Notes: generated from the sequence alone by a model not told the origin. DNA of 43,224 bases from Hyphomicrobiales bacterium (GCA_017640685.1 JAEPQF010000007.1:1-43224); one strand, 5' to 3'; positions 17,705 to 27,110 are shown, counted from the stretch's first letter. A program made the numbers and translations.

Positions 17705-19366
17705 ATGAAAAAAGCAGTATTAATGACGAAAGCCTTAATCCTGATCATAACGTCCATATGTTTTAACATTTCAATCGTAAAAGCAGCAGAACCAGATGGG
17801 CCAGATATGCTCATCACGTTAGAAGATGCGCTTGAACATCACTTAATTCTAAAAATCAAAACCAGCCTTAAAGGTAAAACGGCTTACGACAAGCAAATTC
17901 GTAATGACCTAACCAAATTTTATCAAGAACGTGATCGCAAACCAATTTGGTTTGAAAATGATAAGCTGACCAAGCAAGCCAATTTGATAATTAAAGAAAT
18001 CAAAAACGGCACTGAATATGGAATGAATGTTAAAGACATCAAATTTCCCTCCAACAGCTTAATAGAAGGAACATCTGAGCAAAAAGCCGATGCAGAATTA
18101 ATGATGTCTCGCGCTGTTATTGAATATGCAAGACGCGCAAAAGGCGGTCAGCTCATCCCTCAAAAAATCAGTCGCGCGTTAGATAACAAACCTGAATATC
18201 TAGAACCAATGAAAGTCTTGAACGCTGTTGCCTCTTCAACTGATTTAAAAGAAATCTTCAAAGGCTTCCAACCTAAGCATAAACAATTTTGGGCTCTAAA
18301 AGAACAGCTCGACCTCATTAGAAATGCAACAGGGTCTCTTAAACCAATTGTCAAAATCCCGGCAGGCAGTGTCATCCGCCCTTATGACAGACATCCTCAC
18401 ATCGCCTTGCTTCGTAAAAGATTAAACGTCTTAGTACCAACAAAAAATGGCAAACCTCTCTATCCAGAAGATAGTTACGATAGTGATCTAATTAAAGCCG
18501 TTAAAAAATTTCAAGCTTACAATAATATCCGGGCGACAGGTATTGTTAACAAAACAACAAGAGCACGCTTAAACAAAGGCAAGCCGAACCGTGAAGCACA
18601 AATTCTAGCTAACATGGAACGCTGGAGGTGGGTCCCAACTGAATTTGGCAACTATCATGTCCGTGTGAACATTCCTGAATATTTAGTTCGCGTGGTAAAG
18701 AACGATACTATTATACATCAAGAACGCGTCGTAACTGGTAAAATCAGACACGCAACACCAACCTTTTCCGATGAAATGGAAACAGTTGTATTAAATCCTT
18801 ATTGGAATGTTCCCCAATCAATCATCTGGAATGAAATGAACGGTGTCGCACCAAAAGGATATGAAAGCCGTGTTGTCAATGGCCGTGTGTTCATTCGTCA
18901 ACCCCCAGGTCCTCGCAATGCATTGGGGCGCGTTAAATTCTTGTTTCCGAATAAACACAGCGTTTACTTACACGACACCCCATCAAAAAGTCTCTTCAAT
19001 CGGAGAACTCGTGCTTTCAGTCATGGATGTGTCAGAGTACGAGATCCATTGAAATTAGCCGAAGTACTTCTGGCTGGTGAAGGCTTTAATCGTAAATCAA
19101 TCAATGCACGCGTTGCTGCACGTAGAAACCAACATATACCTTTAAAGACAAAAATTCCTGTGCACCTTACCTATTTCACAATGTGGGTAAACGATGATGG
19201 CAAAGTGAACTATTTCAACGACATCTACAGCCATGATAAAAAAGTCATTGCTGCCTTAAACGGACGCCCTCTAGGCCTAGAACCAAAACAAAGAATTAGA
19301 AAGCGCCCTAAAGTTGTGAAAAAGAAACCAAAGCCACAAAATTTCTACACGCTTTTCTTTAACTAA
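17705..19366 (+). CDS. Periplasmic L,D-transpeptidase (YkuD domain, YcbB-like)
   Basis: About 553 residues. A signal peptide (MKKAVLMTKALILIITSICF, cleavage probably after VKA near residue 27) leads into a helical scaffold. A peptidoglycan-binding domain (LLRKRLNVL ... AVKKFQAYNNIRATG ... RARLN) is followed by the YkuD domain, with the catalytic SHGCVR motif (Cys442) and upstream YLHDTP. This is the YcbB/LdtD arrangement: these enzymes form 3-3 crosslinks in peptidoglycan or attach proteins to it. The basic tail (about 515-545, KRPKVVKKKPKP) may bind polymer. The ATG with GAGG 9 bases upstream is preferred over an in-frame TTG at 17690. A strong terminator follows. Confidence 0.93.
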   Translation: MKKAVLMTKALILIITSICFNISIVKAAEPDGPDMLITLEDALEHHLILKIKTSLKGKTAYDKQIRNDLTKFYQERDRKPIWFENDKLTKQANLIIKEIKNGTEYGMNVKDIKFPSNSLIEGTSEQKADAELMMSRAVIEYARRAKGGQLIPQKISRALDNKPEYLEPMKVLNAVASSTDLKEIFKGFQPKHKQFWALKEQLDLIRNATGSLKPIVKIPAGSVIRPYDRHPHIALLRKRLNVLVPTKNGKPLYPEDSYDSDLIKAVKKFQAYNNIRATGIVNKTTRARLNKGKPNREAQILANMERWRWVPTEFGNYHVRVNIPEYLVRVVKNDTIIHQERVVTGKIRHATPTFSDEMETVVLNPYWNVPQSIIWNEMNGVAPKGYESRVVNGRVFIRQPPGPRNALGRVKFLFPNKHSVYLHDTPSKSLFNRRTRAFSHGCVRVRDPLKLAEVLLAGEGFNRKSINARVAARRNQHIPLKTKIPVHLTYFTMWVNDDGKVNYFNDIYSHDKKVIAALNGRPLGLEPKQRIRKRPKVVKKKPKPQNFYTLFFN

Positions 19367-19378
19367 AGAAATCAATCA

Positions 19379-19411
19379 AAGCCAAAAGGGTCTCCTCCTT
19401 TTGGCTTTTCT
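19379..19411 (+). terminator. Intrinsic terminator after the L,D-transpeptidase
   Basis: Perfect arms GCCAAAAGG (19381-19389) and CCTTTTGGC (19397-19405), extended by A/T pairs, followed by TTTTCTTTT. Confidence 0.9.
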
Positions 19412-19451
19412 TTTACCCTGAAGTTATCCCCACAACTCAAGGCGCTTGCAA

Positions 19452-19889
19452 ATGCCTAGCATTATAGAATTACGCCATGATTATGAAACAACACCAGACA
19501 AACTCTGGAAAGTGGCAACCGATTGGGGCTCGTTAGAAAGAGCGATGAAAGGCCTTATAAAATTCTATGGTCTACCCAAAACAGAAATTTACCAAGGCCA
19601 GGAAATAAACGCCGAATTTTCTTTATTCGGTATCTTGCCCAAATCTCCATGGACGATGAAAGTCCTCGAATACAATCCCGAATTAAAAAGAATCAAAAGC
19701 CATGAATATGGTGGCCCTGTCACCCAATGGAATCACACTCTAACCATAGAAAAAACCGAAACTGGCGCTTGCTTAAAAGATCACATCATCGTAGATGCCG
19801 GAAAGCTAACCCCAATTTATAAACAATGGGGCATCTTCATGTATAAATATCGCCACAAACCACGCATCGAAATGCTCAAACAATTCTAG
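19452..19889 (+). CDS. SRPBCC (START-like) domain protein
   Basis: A 145-residue single-domain protein that starts PSIIELRHDYETTPDKLWKV and has alternating strands with WTMKVLEYNPE and a long C-terminal helix, typical of SRPBCC/polyketide cyclase-like proteins. These have a deep hydrophobic pocket that binds lipids or small ligands. No specific ligand can be inferred. The ATG at 19452 has AAGG 9 bases upstream. It follows the transpeptidase terminator, so it probably has its own promoter. Confidence 0.75.
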   Translation: MPSIIELRHDYETTPDKLWKVATDWGSLERAMKGLIKFYGLPKTEIYQGQEINAEFSLFGILPKSPWTMKVLEYNPELKRIKSHEYGGPVTQWNHTLTIEKTETGACLKDHIIVDAGKLTPIYKQWGIFMYKYRHKPRIEMLKQF

Positions 19890-19916
19890 AAAATTGCAGA
19901 GTTAATTAAGATTAAA

Positions 19917-20888
19917 CTAAACACGCACTCTAACACCAGCCGTCCTGCGCTCAAGCAAGACTTCTTTTCTAAAGCGAAATAATTTAGCAGGCCGCCCACC
20001 TGTTTGGCTTGTCATTTTACCTGTAGGCACAACCAACCCCCCATTTTCAACAAGCCGCCGAAAATTCTGCTTATGTAATAAATTACCAGAAATTCCCTCA
20101 ACAGATTGCTGCAATTCAAGAAGAGTAAAATTCTCAGGCATAAGATCAAAAATCACAGGGCGATACTTAATCTTCGCGCGAATGCGGCTCATAGCCGTTG
20201 CCACAATCCGCCGGTGATCCAAAATCATCGGCTCTCCTAATTTTGGCACATCATCCCAATCAAGAGCTGCCTCTCGGCCATCTCGCTTTGCCTCAAACAA
20301 AAGACCAGCTTCATAAAGCAATTCATACCGGTCGAGCACTTTTTCTTCATCAAAAACAGAACCACTTACACCAAAACAAATATTGACCCTCTCAACGGCC
20401 CGTCTTTGTAAAGCAGTCGTTGAACGATTTTTCGCCCATTTCATAAGGCGTGGCACAAGCTCCGTTTCAATAATCTCAGGCGGACCATTGCGCCAATCTT
20501 CCCAAGGAAAAGACCGATACCAATTCCACCAGACCGCACCTGTCTGAGCACTATTCATGTCATGATCAATTTTGCGCGTAAGTGCCAAATAGCCAATAGA
20601 AACAACATGCAATTCGCCAGATTCTAGCGCATCAACCCGGCCCCGATCACCAAATGTATAAAGTTGCTCCACATAGCTAACATCAAGTCCTGTTTGTTCG
20701 CGAACAAACCCCCGCACCCCAATTTCCATCGTCCGATGAACAAGTGGGTCAAACGGACCAAATGGCAAACCATCATGGTTTTCATCATTGCCCAAAACAG
20801 TCAAAATATGAGGATCAGTTTCTTCAAGTGAAACAATGGCTGCATTCAACCCAATTTCAATGACACTCTTTTTTTCTGTTTTATTCAT
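19917..20888 (-). CDS. NUDIX-fold NrtR-like transcriptional regulator
   Basis: A 323-residue protein. The N-terminal part is a NUDIX-like fold and the C-terminal part (about 230-323) is a winged helix with LLELQQSVEGISGNLLHKQNFRRLVENGGLV and TGGRPAKLFRF, the DNA-binding pattern of NrtR-type regulators. These sense ADP-ribose or NAD-related metabolites and control NAD synthesis. The NUDIX box is degenerate: where the motif needs RE and EE pairs, the sequence reads RGFVREQTG, so hydrolysis is unlikely. It is the last gene of a five-gene same-strand group. Databases often call this family 'NAD regulator', which fits by memory. Confidence 0.8.
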   Translation of the reverse strand: MNKTEKKSVIEIGLNAAIVSLEETDPHILTVLGNDENHDGLPFGPFDPLVHRTMEIGVRGFVREQTGLDVSYVEQLYTFGDRGRVDALESGELHVVSIGYLALTRKIDHDMNSAQTGAVWWNWYRSFPWEDWRNGPPEIIETELVPRLMKWAKNRSTTALQRRAVERVNICFGVSGSVFDEEKVLDRYELLYEAGLLFEAKRDGREAALDWDDVPKLGEPMILDHRRIVATAMSRIRAKIKYRPVIFDLMPENFTLLELQQSVEGISGNLLHKQNFRRLVENGGLVVPTGKMTSQTGGRPAKLFRFRKEVLLERRTAGVRVRV

Positions 20889-20927
20889 TTAGGCCATAGT
20901 CTCATAAGCAAAAAGAGTTTAAAAATT

Positions 20928-21464
20928 TTACGAAAACCGTAATGGAAGTGAAAATACCACGCCTTCAAAAGCCATCTCACCTTGTCCAATCATTTGAACC
21001 GCATCACTCATTCGCCCATCACGCCCCATCAAATCATCAGCCAACCCAACCAGCTTTGCATTAGGGGTCGCAGTCGGGCTTGCTTCTCTTAGCGCTTCAG
21101 CAATCAAAGTCTCAGGCACGTCTTCATTCAACCGGCAAAGACTAATAAAAACGCCTGCGGTTGAACGACTAACACCTGCCCAACAGTGAACCAACATTGA
21201 GTGTTCCTTGTCCCAAGCATCCACAAAATCGATCAATCGCTGCACATGGTGCTCACTTGGCAAGACTAATCCATCACGAGGCTCAGAAATATCATTCATC
21301 GCCAATTTCAAATGTTGATCATCAGCAAGCATTGGCGGTGTTTCAATCATCGTATCTTTATTAATAATGGAGACAAGACGGCCAATATTATGAGTTTCAA
21401 TAGCCGGAAGAACTTGTCCTAATGGTCCACCAAAAATGCGCGTTTCCGTTGCTTCATTCGCCAT
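20928..21464 (-). CDS. Tyrosine/dual-specificity phosphatase-like protein
   Basis: A 178-residue protein with the cysteine phosphatase signature HCWAGVSRSTA (Cys94, Arg100) and the likely general acid Asp58 in AMNDISEP. The start is the ATG at 21462-21464 with AAGGA 7 bases upstream; an in-frame TTG at 21479 overlaps that site. The family is common beside NrtR-like regulators in alphaproteobacteria by memory; the substrate is unknown. It lies 39 bp upstream of the regulator and probably shares its transcript. Confidence 0.82.
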   Translation of the reverse strand: MANEATETRIFGGPLGQVLPAIETHNIGRLVSIINKDTMIETPPMLADDQHLKLAMNDISEPRDGLVLPSEHHVQRLIDFVDAWDKEHSMLVHCWAGVSRSTAGVFISLCRLNEDVPETLIAEALREASPTATPNAKLVGLADDLMGRDGRMSDAVQMIGQGEMAFEGVVFSLPLRFS

Positions 21465-21536
21465 TGAATAGTCCTTCAAATTTTTAATTTTCCTAATGAC
21501 AAATCATATCATCAAAGATATGACAGATGTAAAAAA

Positions 21537-22151
21537 TTAGCTCTCATTTAGGTGATGAAATCGCTTTAAAAACTCGGCTTCAGCTTGCGCGACGCAAAGC
21601 GCTTCAAGCGTCAACGGCCATTGAGAAAAATCACCATCCTCTTCAGTTGGTTGAGAAAAATAAAGCTTAGCTTCATCAATAGAAAATCCAGCTAAGTAAA
21701 CAGCTTCATAAAAGGCAGAAATTTCATCTGCTCTCTTAATTAGTTTTTCGACTTCCTCAGTGATCTCAGAAGCAATTGCAAACCGTTGATAAATAGCATC
21801 AAGAATTCTTAATTCGAAAACTTTATAGTCGGCCCCAATCGCCGCTTTAAATGGGCTGATCAAGTCACCGATTACATATTCAGGCGCATCATGCAACAAA
21901 GCGCCCATTTGCCATGAGAGAGGCGCATCAGGTTTTATTTTTAAGAGAATATCAGTAACAAAAAGCGAGTGTTCAGCAACCGAAAACCCATGCTGTCCAG
22001 AGGTCTGCCCATTCCATCGAGCAACTCGCGCTAACCCATGCGCAATATCTTCAATTTCAATATCAGAACTTTTAGGATTAAGTAAATCTAACCGACGGCC
22101 AGAAAGCATGCGCTGCCAAGCCCGTTTTGGTTTATTAACGTGGCTTTGCAT
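21537..22151 (-). CDS. HD-domain hydrolase (YfbR-like)
   Basis: A 204-residue HD-superfamily phosphohydrolase. Metal ligands are visible in FSVAEHSLFV, LLHDAPEYVIGDLISPFK (the HD pair and Glu) and the later KRADEISAFYEAVYL. The pattern is that of YfbR-type 5'-deoxynucleotidases and related phosphohydrolases. It starts two bases after the tag stop codon, so the two are almost certainly co-transcribed. Substrate remains unknown. Confidence 0.82.
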   Translation of the reverse strand: MQSHVNKPKRAWQRMLSGRRLDLLNPKSSDIEIEDIAHGLARVARWNGQTSGQHGFSVAEHSLFVTDILLKIKPDAPLSWQMGALLHDAPEYVIGDLISPFKAAIGADYKVFELRILDAIYQRFAIASEITEEVEKLIKRADEISAFYEAVYLAGFSIDEAKLYFSQPTEEDGDFSQWPLTLEALCVAQAEAEFLKRFHHLNES

Positions 22152-22153
22152 AT

Positions 22154-22750
22154 TTAACCACTTTCAGAAAAAGAGAGGTTCTGACCAAGTTCATAACATT
22201 TCTGATGCCACGGACAATCAACCACATGATCATTCACCAACCCCATCGCCTGCATGTGAGCATAAACGGTCGTCGGCCCAACAAACTTAAATCCTAGCCT
22301 TTTCAACTCTTTAGAAAGCTTAGTGCTAAGATCAGTTTTGCCAGGGATCTCTTTTAAAGTTTTAAAATTATTTTGCAAAGGCACGCCATCCACAGCTCCC
22401 CAAAAAAACTCTGAAAGCCCCGGCCCCTTCTCCTGCATGTCTAAAAAAGCTCGTGCATTATGAACCGCGGCCTCAATTTTTAATTTGTTGCGAATAATGC
22501 CAGTATCCGCCATCAGAGCTTGCATTTTTTTAGGTTTATATTTCACCATTTTTTCCGCATCAAACCCATCAAAAGCTTTACGAAAATTCTCGCGTTTTTT
22601 TAAAATGGTGATCCAGGACAAGCCAGATTGAAAGCCCTCAAGAATGATCTTCTCAAATAAAGCTTGATCAGACGTCTCCGGAACACCCCATTCCTCATCA
22701 TGATAGTCAATATATAATGGATCATCTCCAACCCAGCCACAACGCGTCAT
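22154..22750 (-). CDS. tag: DNA-3-methyladenine glycosylase I
   Basis: A 198-residue base-excision repair glycosylase that removes 3-methyladenine from alkylated DNA. It begins MTRCGWVGDDPLYIDYHDEE, with Cys4 and His17 as zinc ligands. It continues with the catalytic-pocket segments FQSGLSWITILKKRENFRKAFDGFD and KFVGPTTVYAHMQAMGLVNDH, and ends with the remaining zinc ligands in CPWHQKC. GGGAAG lies upstream of the ATG. It is the second gene of the ygfZ-tag-HD group. Confidence 0.95.
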   Translation of the reverse strand: MTRCGWVGDDPLYIDYHDEEWGVPETSDQALFEKIILEGFQSGLSWITILKKRENFRKAFDGFDAEKMVKYKPKKMQALMADTGIIRNKLKIEAAVHNARAFLDMQEKGPGLSEFFWGAVDGVPLQNNFKTLKEIPGKTDLSTKLSKELKRLGFKFVGPTTVYAHMQAMGLVNDHVVDCPWHQKCYELGQNLSFSESG

Positions 22751-22779
22751 TTCACTTCCCTTACCAATCGGTCATTTCA

Positions 22780-23637
22780 TCAATCAAAATCATATGTTGC
22801 CCAAGATGGCAGAGATAAAGTGATCAAAATACCGTCAGCATATATTTTATCCCCATTATTCAACGCCTTTCCAGCACGATCTAAACGCACCAAAGCTAAC
22901 CCCATCCCCTCATGACAAGAACCAAGCACGCCTAACAAAGACGTCTCTGTTCGAATTTCAGCACCGCTATCAGGCAATGGTTCATCACTTTTCACACAAA
23001 CAATCCGCTTGCGAACGTTACTCCGATGTTGCATCCGCGAAACAACCTCTTGGCCCACATAACACCCTTTAGAAAAATCAACACCATCAATCAAGTCATA
23101 ACACGCTTCATGCGGAAAAGTATTCCCCAGCGCATAGTCATGCCCCCCCTCAGGAATGGCAAAGCTCAAACGCGTTTTTAAATAATCATCTGGTGTGCAA
23201 GCTTCCAAGCCATCACAAAATTCTGTCATTTGATCGACAGAAACAATCGCCCGTTGTCCTAAATCTTTAGAGCGAGGATCAGGAAACAAAACAGCATCAG
23301 GGCAAGAAAGGTCACAAACCTCCTGAAGCCAAAAAACCATATGGCTCTCACTCAAATTAGCAATTTCAACATTGGCACGAAGCTTATAAAGGCTAAACTT
23401 TTTATAAAGTTCTTCAATCCCGCCTTTTGCCATCTCAAGATAATAGCCCTCTGAGGTAGGAACTATGAAAAATTCATAATTTATCTTGCCCTGCGGCGTT
23501 AAAAGAGCTGCAAACAAAGACCCTTTTTCTTTTATTTTTTCCAAATCATTGGTGATTAAGCCTTGTAAAAATTCACCAGCATCCGGCCCGGTTACTTCTA
23601 AAACAGCACGATCTAACAAGGCGACAAATTTCGTCAT
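22780..23637 (-). CDS. ygfZ: YgfZ/GcvT-domain folate-binding protein
   Basis: A 285-residue protein with the YgfZ signature KGCYVGQE (190-197, Cys192) and a GcvT-like N-terminal region. YgfZ/IBA57 proteins bind tetrahydrofolate and help assemble or repair certain Fe-S enzymes. I chose the ATG at 23635-23637 with GGA 6 bases upstream; an upstream TTG at 23667 would add ten residues that do not fit the family. It is the first gene of the same-strand group, 29 bp before tag. Confidence 0.92.
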   Translation of the reverse strand: MTKFVALLDRAVLEVTGPDAGEFLQGLITNDLEKIKEKGSLFAALLTPQGKINYEFFIVPTSEGYYLEMAKGGIEELYKKFSLYKLRANVEIANLSESHMVFWLQEVCDLSCPDAVLFPDPRSKDLGQRAIVSVDQMTEFCDGLEACTPDDYLKTRLSFAIPEGGHDYALGNTFPHEACYDLIDGVDFSKGCYVGQEVVSRMQHRSNVRKRIVCVKSDEPLPDSGAEIRTETSLLGVLGSCHEGMGLALVRLDRAGKALNNGDKIYADGILITLSLPSWATYDFD

Positions 23638-23880
23638 TTCTATTCCAATCAAAGGGTAAAGAGCCAAAATCTAAATTTATAAGTCCTAAGAAAAAATCCA
23701 GCTACAAATTTAAAAAATGGAATAACATCAAAAACTTGAAAATATTTTATTAATAAGAACTTTTGGTGCATTCACATAGGCAAACACCTGACAATCATCA
23801 CTTTTATATATAAACTCTAAAGAAGAGTACAAGGTAATTGATCCTTAATTGCCAATTTCAATAAACGGAGAATAAAGCAA

Positions 23881-25203
23881 ATGAACTTTGATCTGGTCAT
23901 CAAAAATGGTGAAGTGGTCAATCAGGATGGCAAAGGCCAAACAGACATTGGCATCAAAGACGGCAAAATCGTAAGCCTTGGAGATTTAAGCCAAGCTTCA
24001 GCCGGCCAAACCATTTCTGTCACGGGCCTTACTGTCTTGCCAGGCGTGGTTGATAGTCAAGTTCATTTCAGAGAGCCTGGTAATGAGCATAAAGAAGACT
24101 TAGACACTGGCAGCCGCGCGGCCGTAATGGGCGGTGTAACCTCCGTTTTTGAAATGCCAAACACCTCACCGCTTACCACCTGCCCAGAGACTTTAGCCGA
24201 TAAAATCAAGCGTGCTCGCCATCGCATGTTTTGCGACTTTGCCTTCTATGTTGGCGGAACAAGAGAAAACACCAATGACATTCCAGACCTTGAACGCTTA
24301 GAAGGCTCCGCGGGTATCAAAGTTTTCATTGGGTCTTCCACTGGTAATTTGCTCGTAGACGATGAAGAAAGTCTCAAAAAGATTTTAGCCAAAATCACCC
24401 GCCGCGCCGCTTTCCATTCTGAAGATGAAGCTCGGCTAATTGAGCGCAAAGATGTACGCCGTCATGATGACCCATCAAGCCATCCAGAATGGCGCGACGT
24501 AACTGCCGCCATGATCTCAACCAAAATGCTGGTAGAAGCCGCAAGAGAAGCAGGCAAACGCATTCACGTGCTTCATATCTCAACAGCAGAGGAAATCGAA
24601 TATCTCGCCCATCATAAAGATGTCGCCTCAGTAGAACTCACCCCGCAGCATCTCAGTCTTTCAGCACCAGAAGTGTATGAAAAACTTGGCACCTATGCAC
24701 AAATGAACCCACCTTTAAGAGAAGCTCGTCATGCCAAAGCCTTGTGGCTCGGCCTACAAAATGGCGTAGCAGATGTTCTCGGTTCAGATCACGCACCACA
24801 TACGATCGAGGAAAAAGAAAAACCTTACCCAGAAAGCCCTTCCGGCATGACAGGCGTTCAAACCTTGGTGCCGATTATGTTGGATCATGTCAATAACGGC
24901 AAACTAAGCCTTGAGCGGTTTGTCGATCTCACATCTCATGGCCCCAATAGACTTTTCGGCATGGCTACAAAGGGGCGCATTGCCGTCGGCATGGATGCAG
25001 ATTTAACGATCGTAGACATGAACCAAACCAAAACAATCACAAATGACTGGATTGAAAGCAAAAGCCAATGGACCCCTTATAACGGTCAAACAGTAAAGGG
25101 CTGGCCAAAAGGCACCATCATCCGCGGTCATCGCGTTATGTGGGAAGATGAAATCATCGGCACCGCGATCGGTGAACCAGTGAAGTTCAGCGAAGCCCTA
25201 TAG
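23881..25203 (+). CDS. pyrC: Dihydroorotase-family amidohydrolase
   Basis: A 440-residue cyclic amidohydrolase. Features are VLPGVVDSQVHFREPG near 52-67, the carboxylated-lysine region KVFIGSST, metal-site motifs AAFHSEDE and HVLHIST, and GSDHAPHT for the catalytic aspartate. The usual HxH pair of the first metal motif reads QxH (Gln60, His62). As I recall this is shared by a whole alphaproteobacterial subgroup annotated as dihydroorotase, so the exact substrate is less certain than the fold. Dihydroorotase closes carbamoyl-aspartate in pyrimidine synthesis. GGAG precedes the ATG, and a terminator follows. Confidence 0.85.
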   Translation: MNFDLVIKNGEVVNQDGKGQTDIGIKDGKIVSLGDLSQASAGQTISVTGLTVLPGVVDSQVHFREPGNEHKEDLDTGSRAAVMGGVTSVFEMPNTSPLTTCPETLADKIKRARHRMFCDFAFYVGGTRENTNDIPDLERLEGSAGIKVFIGSSTGNLLVDDEESLKKILAKITRRAAFHSEDEARLIERKDVRRHDDPSSHPEWRDVTAAMISTKMLVEAAREAGKRIHVLHISTAEEIEYLAHHKDVASVELTPQHLSLSAPEVYEKLGTYAQMNPPLREARHAKALWLGLQNGVADVLGSDHAPHTIEEKEKPYPESPSGMTGVQTLVPIMLDHVNNGKLSLERFVDLTSHGPNRLFGMATKGRIAVGMDADLTIVDMNQTKTITNDWIESKSQWTPYNGQTVKGWPKGTIIRGHRVMWEDEIIGTAIGEPVKFSEAL

Positions 25204-25239
25204 CACTATGAACTAACGATATTGTGATAATAAACAAAA

Positions 25240-25259
25240 CAGCTGAGGCTGGTTTTTTT
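25240..25259 (+). terminator. Intrinsic terminator after the dihydroorotase gene
   Basis: Short stem CAGC (25240-25243)/GCTG (25248-25251) with a TGAG loop, followed by a run of seven T. Confidence 0.7.
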
Positions 25260-25285
25260 AGTGAGTTTATATTCTACTTAAACTC

Positions 25286-26359
25286 ATGATTAAACGAGCC
25301 TCACAGTTTCTTTGTAACTCACCCCTCTTTACAGCAGGAGACAGATACCTTGTTTTAAGCATAAAAATTGTAAAACTCTTTTTTATCTTTTTTCTCAACT
25401 TTACCTTCCAACAAGCACACGCTCAATCAAATAAAAACACAGGCATAGATACAGCCGCCCAAGCAGAATTTCGCACAAGCTTCATGCCCTATACGGCATT
25501 CGATAAACTCAAACACACCATATTAAAAGTTGAAAACGCCACTTTAAAAATTGGCTTTGCCCCAGGCAAACTCGATATCTCAAATCAACAAATCCTCAAC
25601 TGGATTATAAATTCAGCAGAAGTTGTCGCTAAATATTACGGACAATTCCCAGTTAACAGCGCGAGAGTTTTAATTGTCCCAACCTCTGGTAAAGGCATAA
25701 AAGGAGGTCAGGCCTTTGGCTACAAAGGCGCTGCAATTCGTGTTTTTGTCGGTCAACAGAGCGACAATTCAGATTTAAAAAAAGATTGGATCGCCATTCA
25801 TGAAATGATCCACCTGGCTCTCCCCAACACTCATCAACGACATATCTGGTTGGCCGAAGGCCTCTCAACTTATATTGAGTCGATCTCCCGCGTCCAAGCA
25901 GGCCAACTAACCGAAGAGTTTGTCTGGAAAGGGTTTATAAAAGCCATGCCTTATGGCCTGCCAAAAGAAGGAGACAAAGGCTTAGATTACACCCACACAT
26001 GGGGAAGAACCTATTGGGGAGGTGCATTATTTTGTCTTTTAACAGACATAGAAATTCGCAAGCAAACCAATAATAAAATGGGTTTGCAAGATGCTCTAAT
26101 CGGCCTCATTAAAAAAGGTGGCAATAATGAAAGAATATGGTCCATCCTGGAAATCATTGAAGCCACAGATTATGCCACAGGGAAAAAGGTTGTTTATGAG
26201 CAATATATGAAAATGTATAACACACCCATAAAAACTAACCTTGAAGAATTATGGACCAAGCTTGGCATTAATAAAGACGGCGACAAAATTACGTTTAATA
26301 GAGATGCCCCGCTTGCAAAAATCAGACAAGCCATTTTCTCCCCAAGAGAGAATTTATAA
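25286..26359 (+). CDS. Secreted zinc peptidase, gluzincin type
   Basis: A 357-residue protein with an N-terminal signal-like hydrophobic stretch (about 28-46, FIFFLNFTFQQAHAQ, probable cleavage after AHA). The zinc motif HEMIH is at 172-176 and the third ligand is probably Glu191 in WLAEGLSTYIE, an arrangement seen in M1/M61-like gluzincins. The tail has no further recognised domain. It likely acts in the periplasm. The substrate is unknown. The ATG is 27 bases beyond the T-run of the preceding terminator, so it should have its own promoter or depend on read-through. Confidence 0.78.
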   Translation: MIKRASQFLCNSPLFTAGDRYLVLSIKIVKLFFIFFLNFTFQQAHAQSNKNTGIDTAAQAEFRTSFMPYTAFDKLKHTILKVENATLKIGFAPGKLDISNQQILNWIINSAEVVAKYYGQFPVNSARVLIVPTSGKGIKGGQAFGYKGAAIRVFVGQQSDNSDLKKDWIAIHEMIHLALPNTHQRHIWLAEGLSTYIESISRVQAGQLTEEFVWKGFIKAMPYGLPKEGDKGLDYTHTWGRTYWGGALFCLLTDIEIRKQTNNKMGLQDALIGLIKKGGNNERIWSILEIIEATDYATGKKVVYEQYMKMYNTPIKTNLEELWTKLGINKDGDKITFNRDAPLAKIRQAIFSPRENL

Positions 26360-26447
26360 AAAATCCCCCTAGCTATTTTTCCATTCACATCTTATGAGAA
26401 AACACGCTATAGAAATGCTTAGTTGAACAATAGAATTTAAATCCAAA

Positions 26448-27110
26448 ATGTACGATTACCATCTTTTATATAGTTTCCGCCGTTGCCCCTATGCCATGCG
26501 CGCCAGGTTAGGTATTTCCTCAGCCTCCATCAAAGTCGAGCTTCGTGAAATTGTCTTGCGCAATAAACCAGGCCACATGATTGAACTTAGCCCGAAAGCC
26601 ACAGTGCCCGTGTTAAGGCTCAAAACCGGTCAAGTCATTGATGAAAGTTTGGACATCGCCATATGGGCACTCAGACAAAATGATCCTCAAAATCTGCTCA
26701 CCCCACAAGACGGTTCTTTAAAAGATATGCTTGAGATGATCAAAGAAAATGACGGTCCTTTCAAGCACCACCTAGACCGTACAAAATACGCCGTGAGATA
26801 CCCGGAAGACAACAAAGAAGACCATATCAAAGGCGCCAGTGGCTTTTTGCTAAAACTAAATAATCGCCTCTCATCCCAAAAGTTTCTTTTCGGAAATCAA
26901 CGTTCACTCGCAGACATCACCATCGCCCCCTTTGTTCGCCAATTTGCAAATATCGACCGCAGCTGGTTTGATGCTCAACCCTGGCCACATCTTATTAAAT
27001 GGCTCAATGAGTTTCTTGAAAGCGAACAATTTCTTTCAATCATGGAAAAATACGCCCCCTGGCAAGAGGGCGATGAAATCATCTGGTTCCCAAAAAGCAC
27101 CCAATGCTAA
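26448..27110 (+). CDS. Glutathione S-transferase
   Basis: A 220-residue GST with the thioredoxin-like N-terminal domain SFRRCPYAMRAR, where the CPYA cysteine (Cys13) is the likely catalytic residue as in omega- or beta-like GSTs. It is followed by the cis-proline motif KATVPVLRL and the Glu-Ser pair DESLDIAIW that binds glutathione. The C-terminal helical domain contains RSLADITIAPFVRQF. It could act as a thiol transferase or reductase. It ends directly against the stop codon of the convergent membrane protein. Confidence 0.9.
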   Translation: MYDYHLLYSFRRCPYAMRARLGISSASIKVELREIVLRNKPGHMIELSPKATVPVLRLKTGQVIDESLDIAIWALRQNDPQNLLTPQDGSLKDMLEMIKENDGPFKHHLDRTKYAVRYPEDNKEDHIKGASGFLLKLNNRLSSQKFLFGNQRSLADITIAPFVRQFANIDRSWFDAQPWPHLIKWLNEFLESEQFLSIMEKYAPWQEGDEIIWFPKSTQC

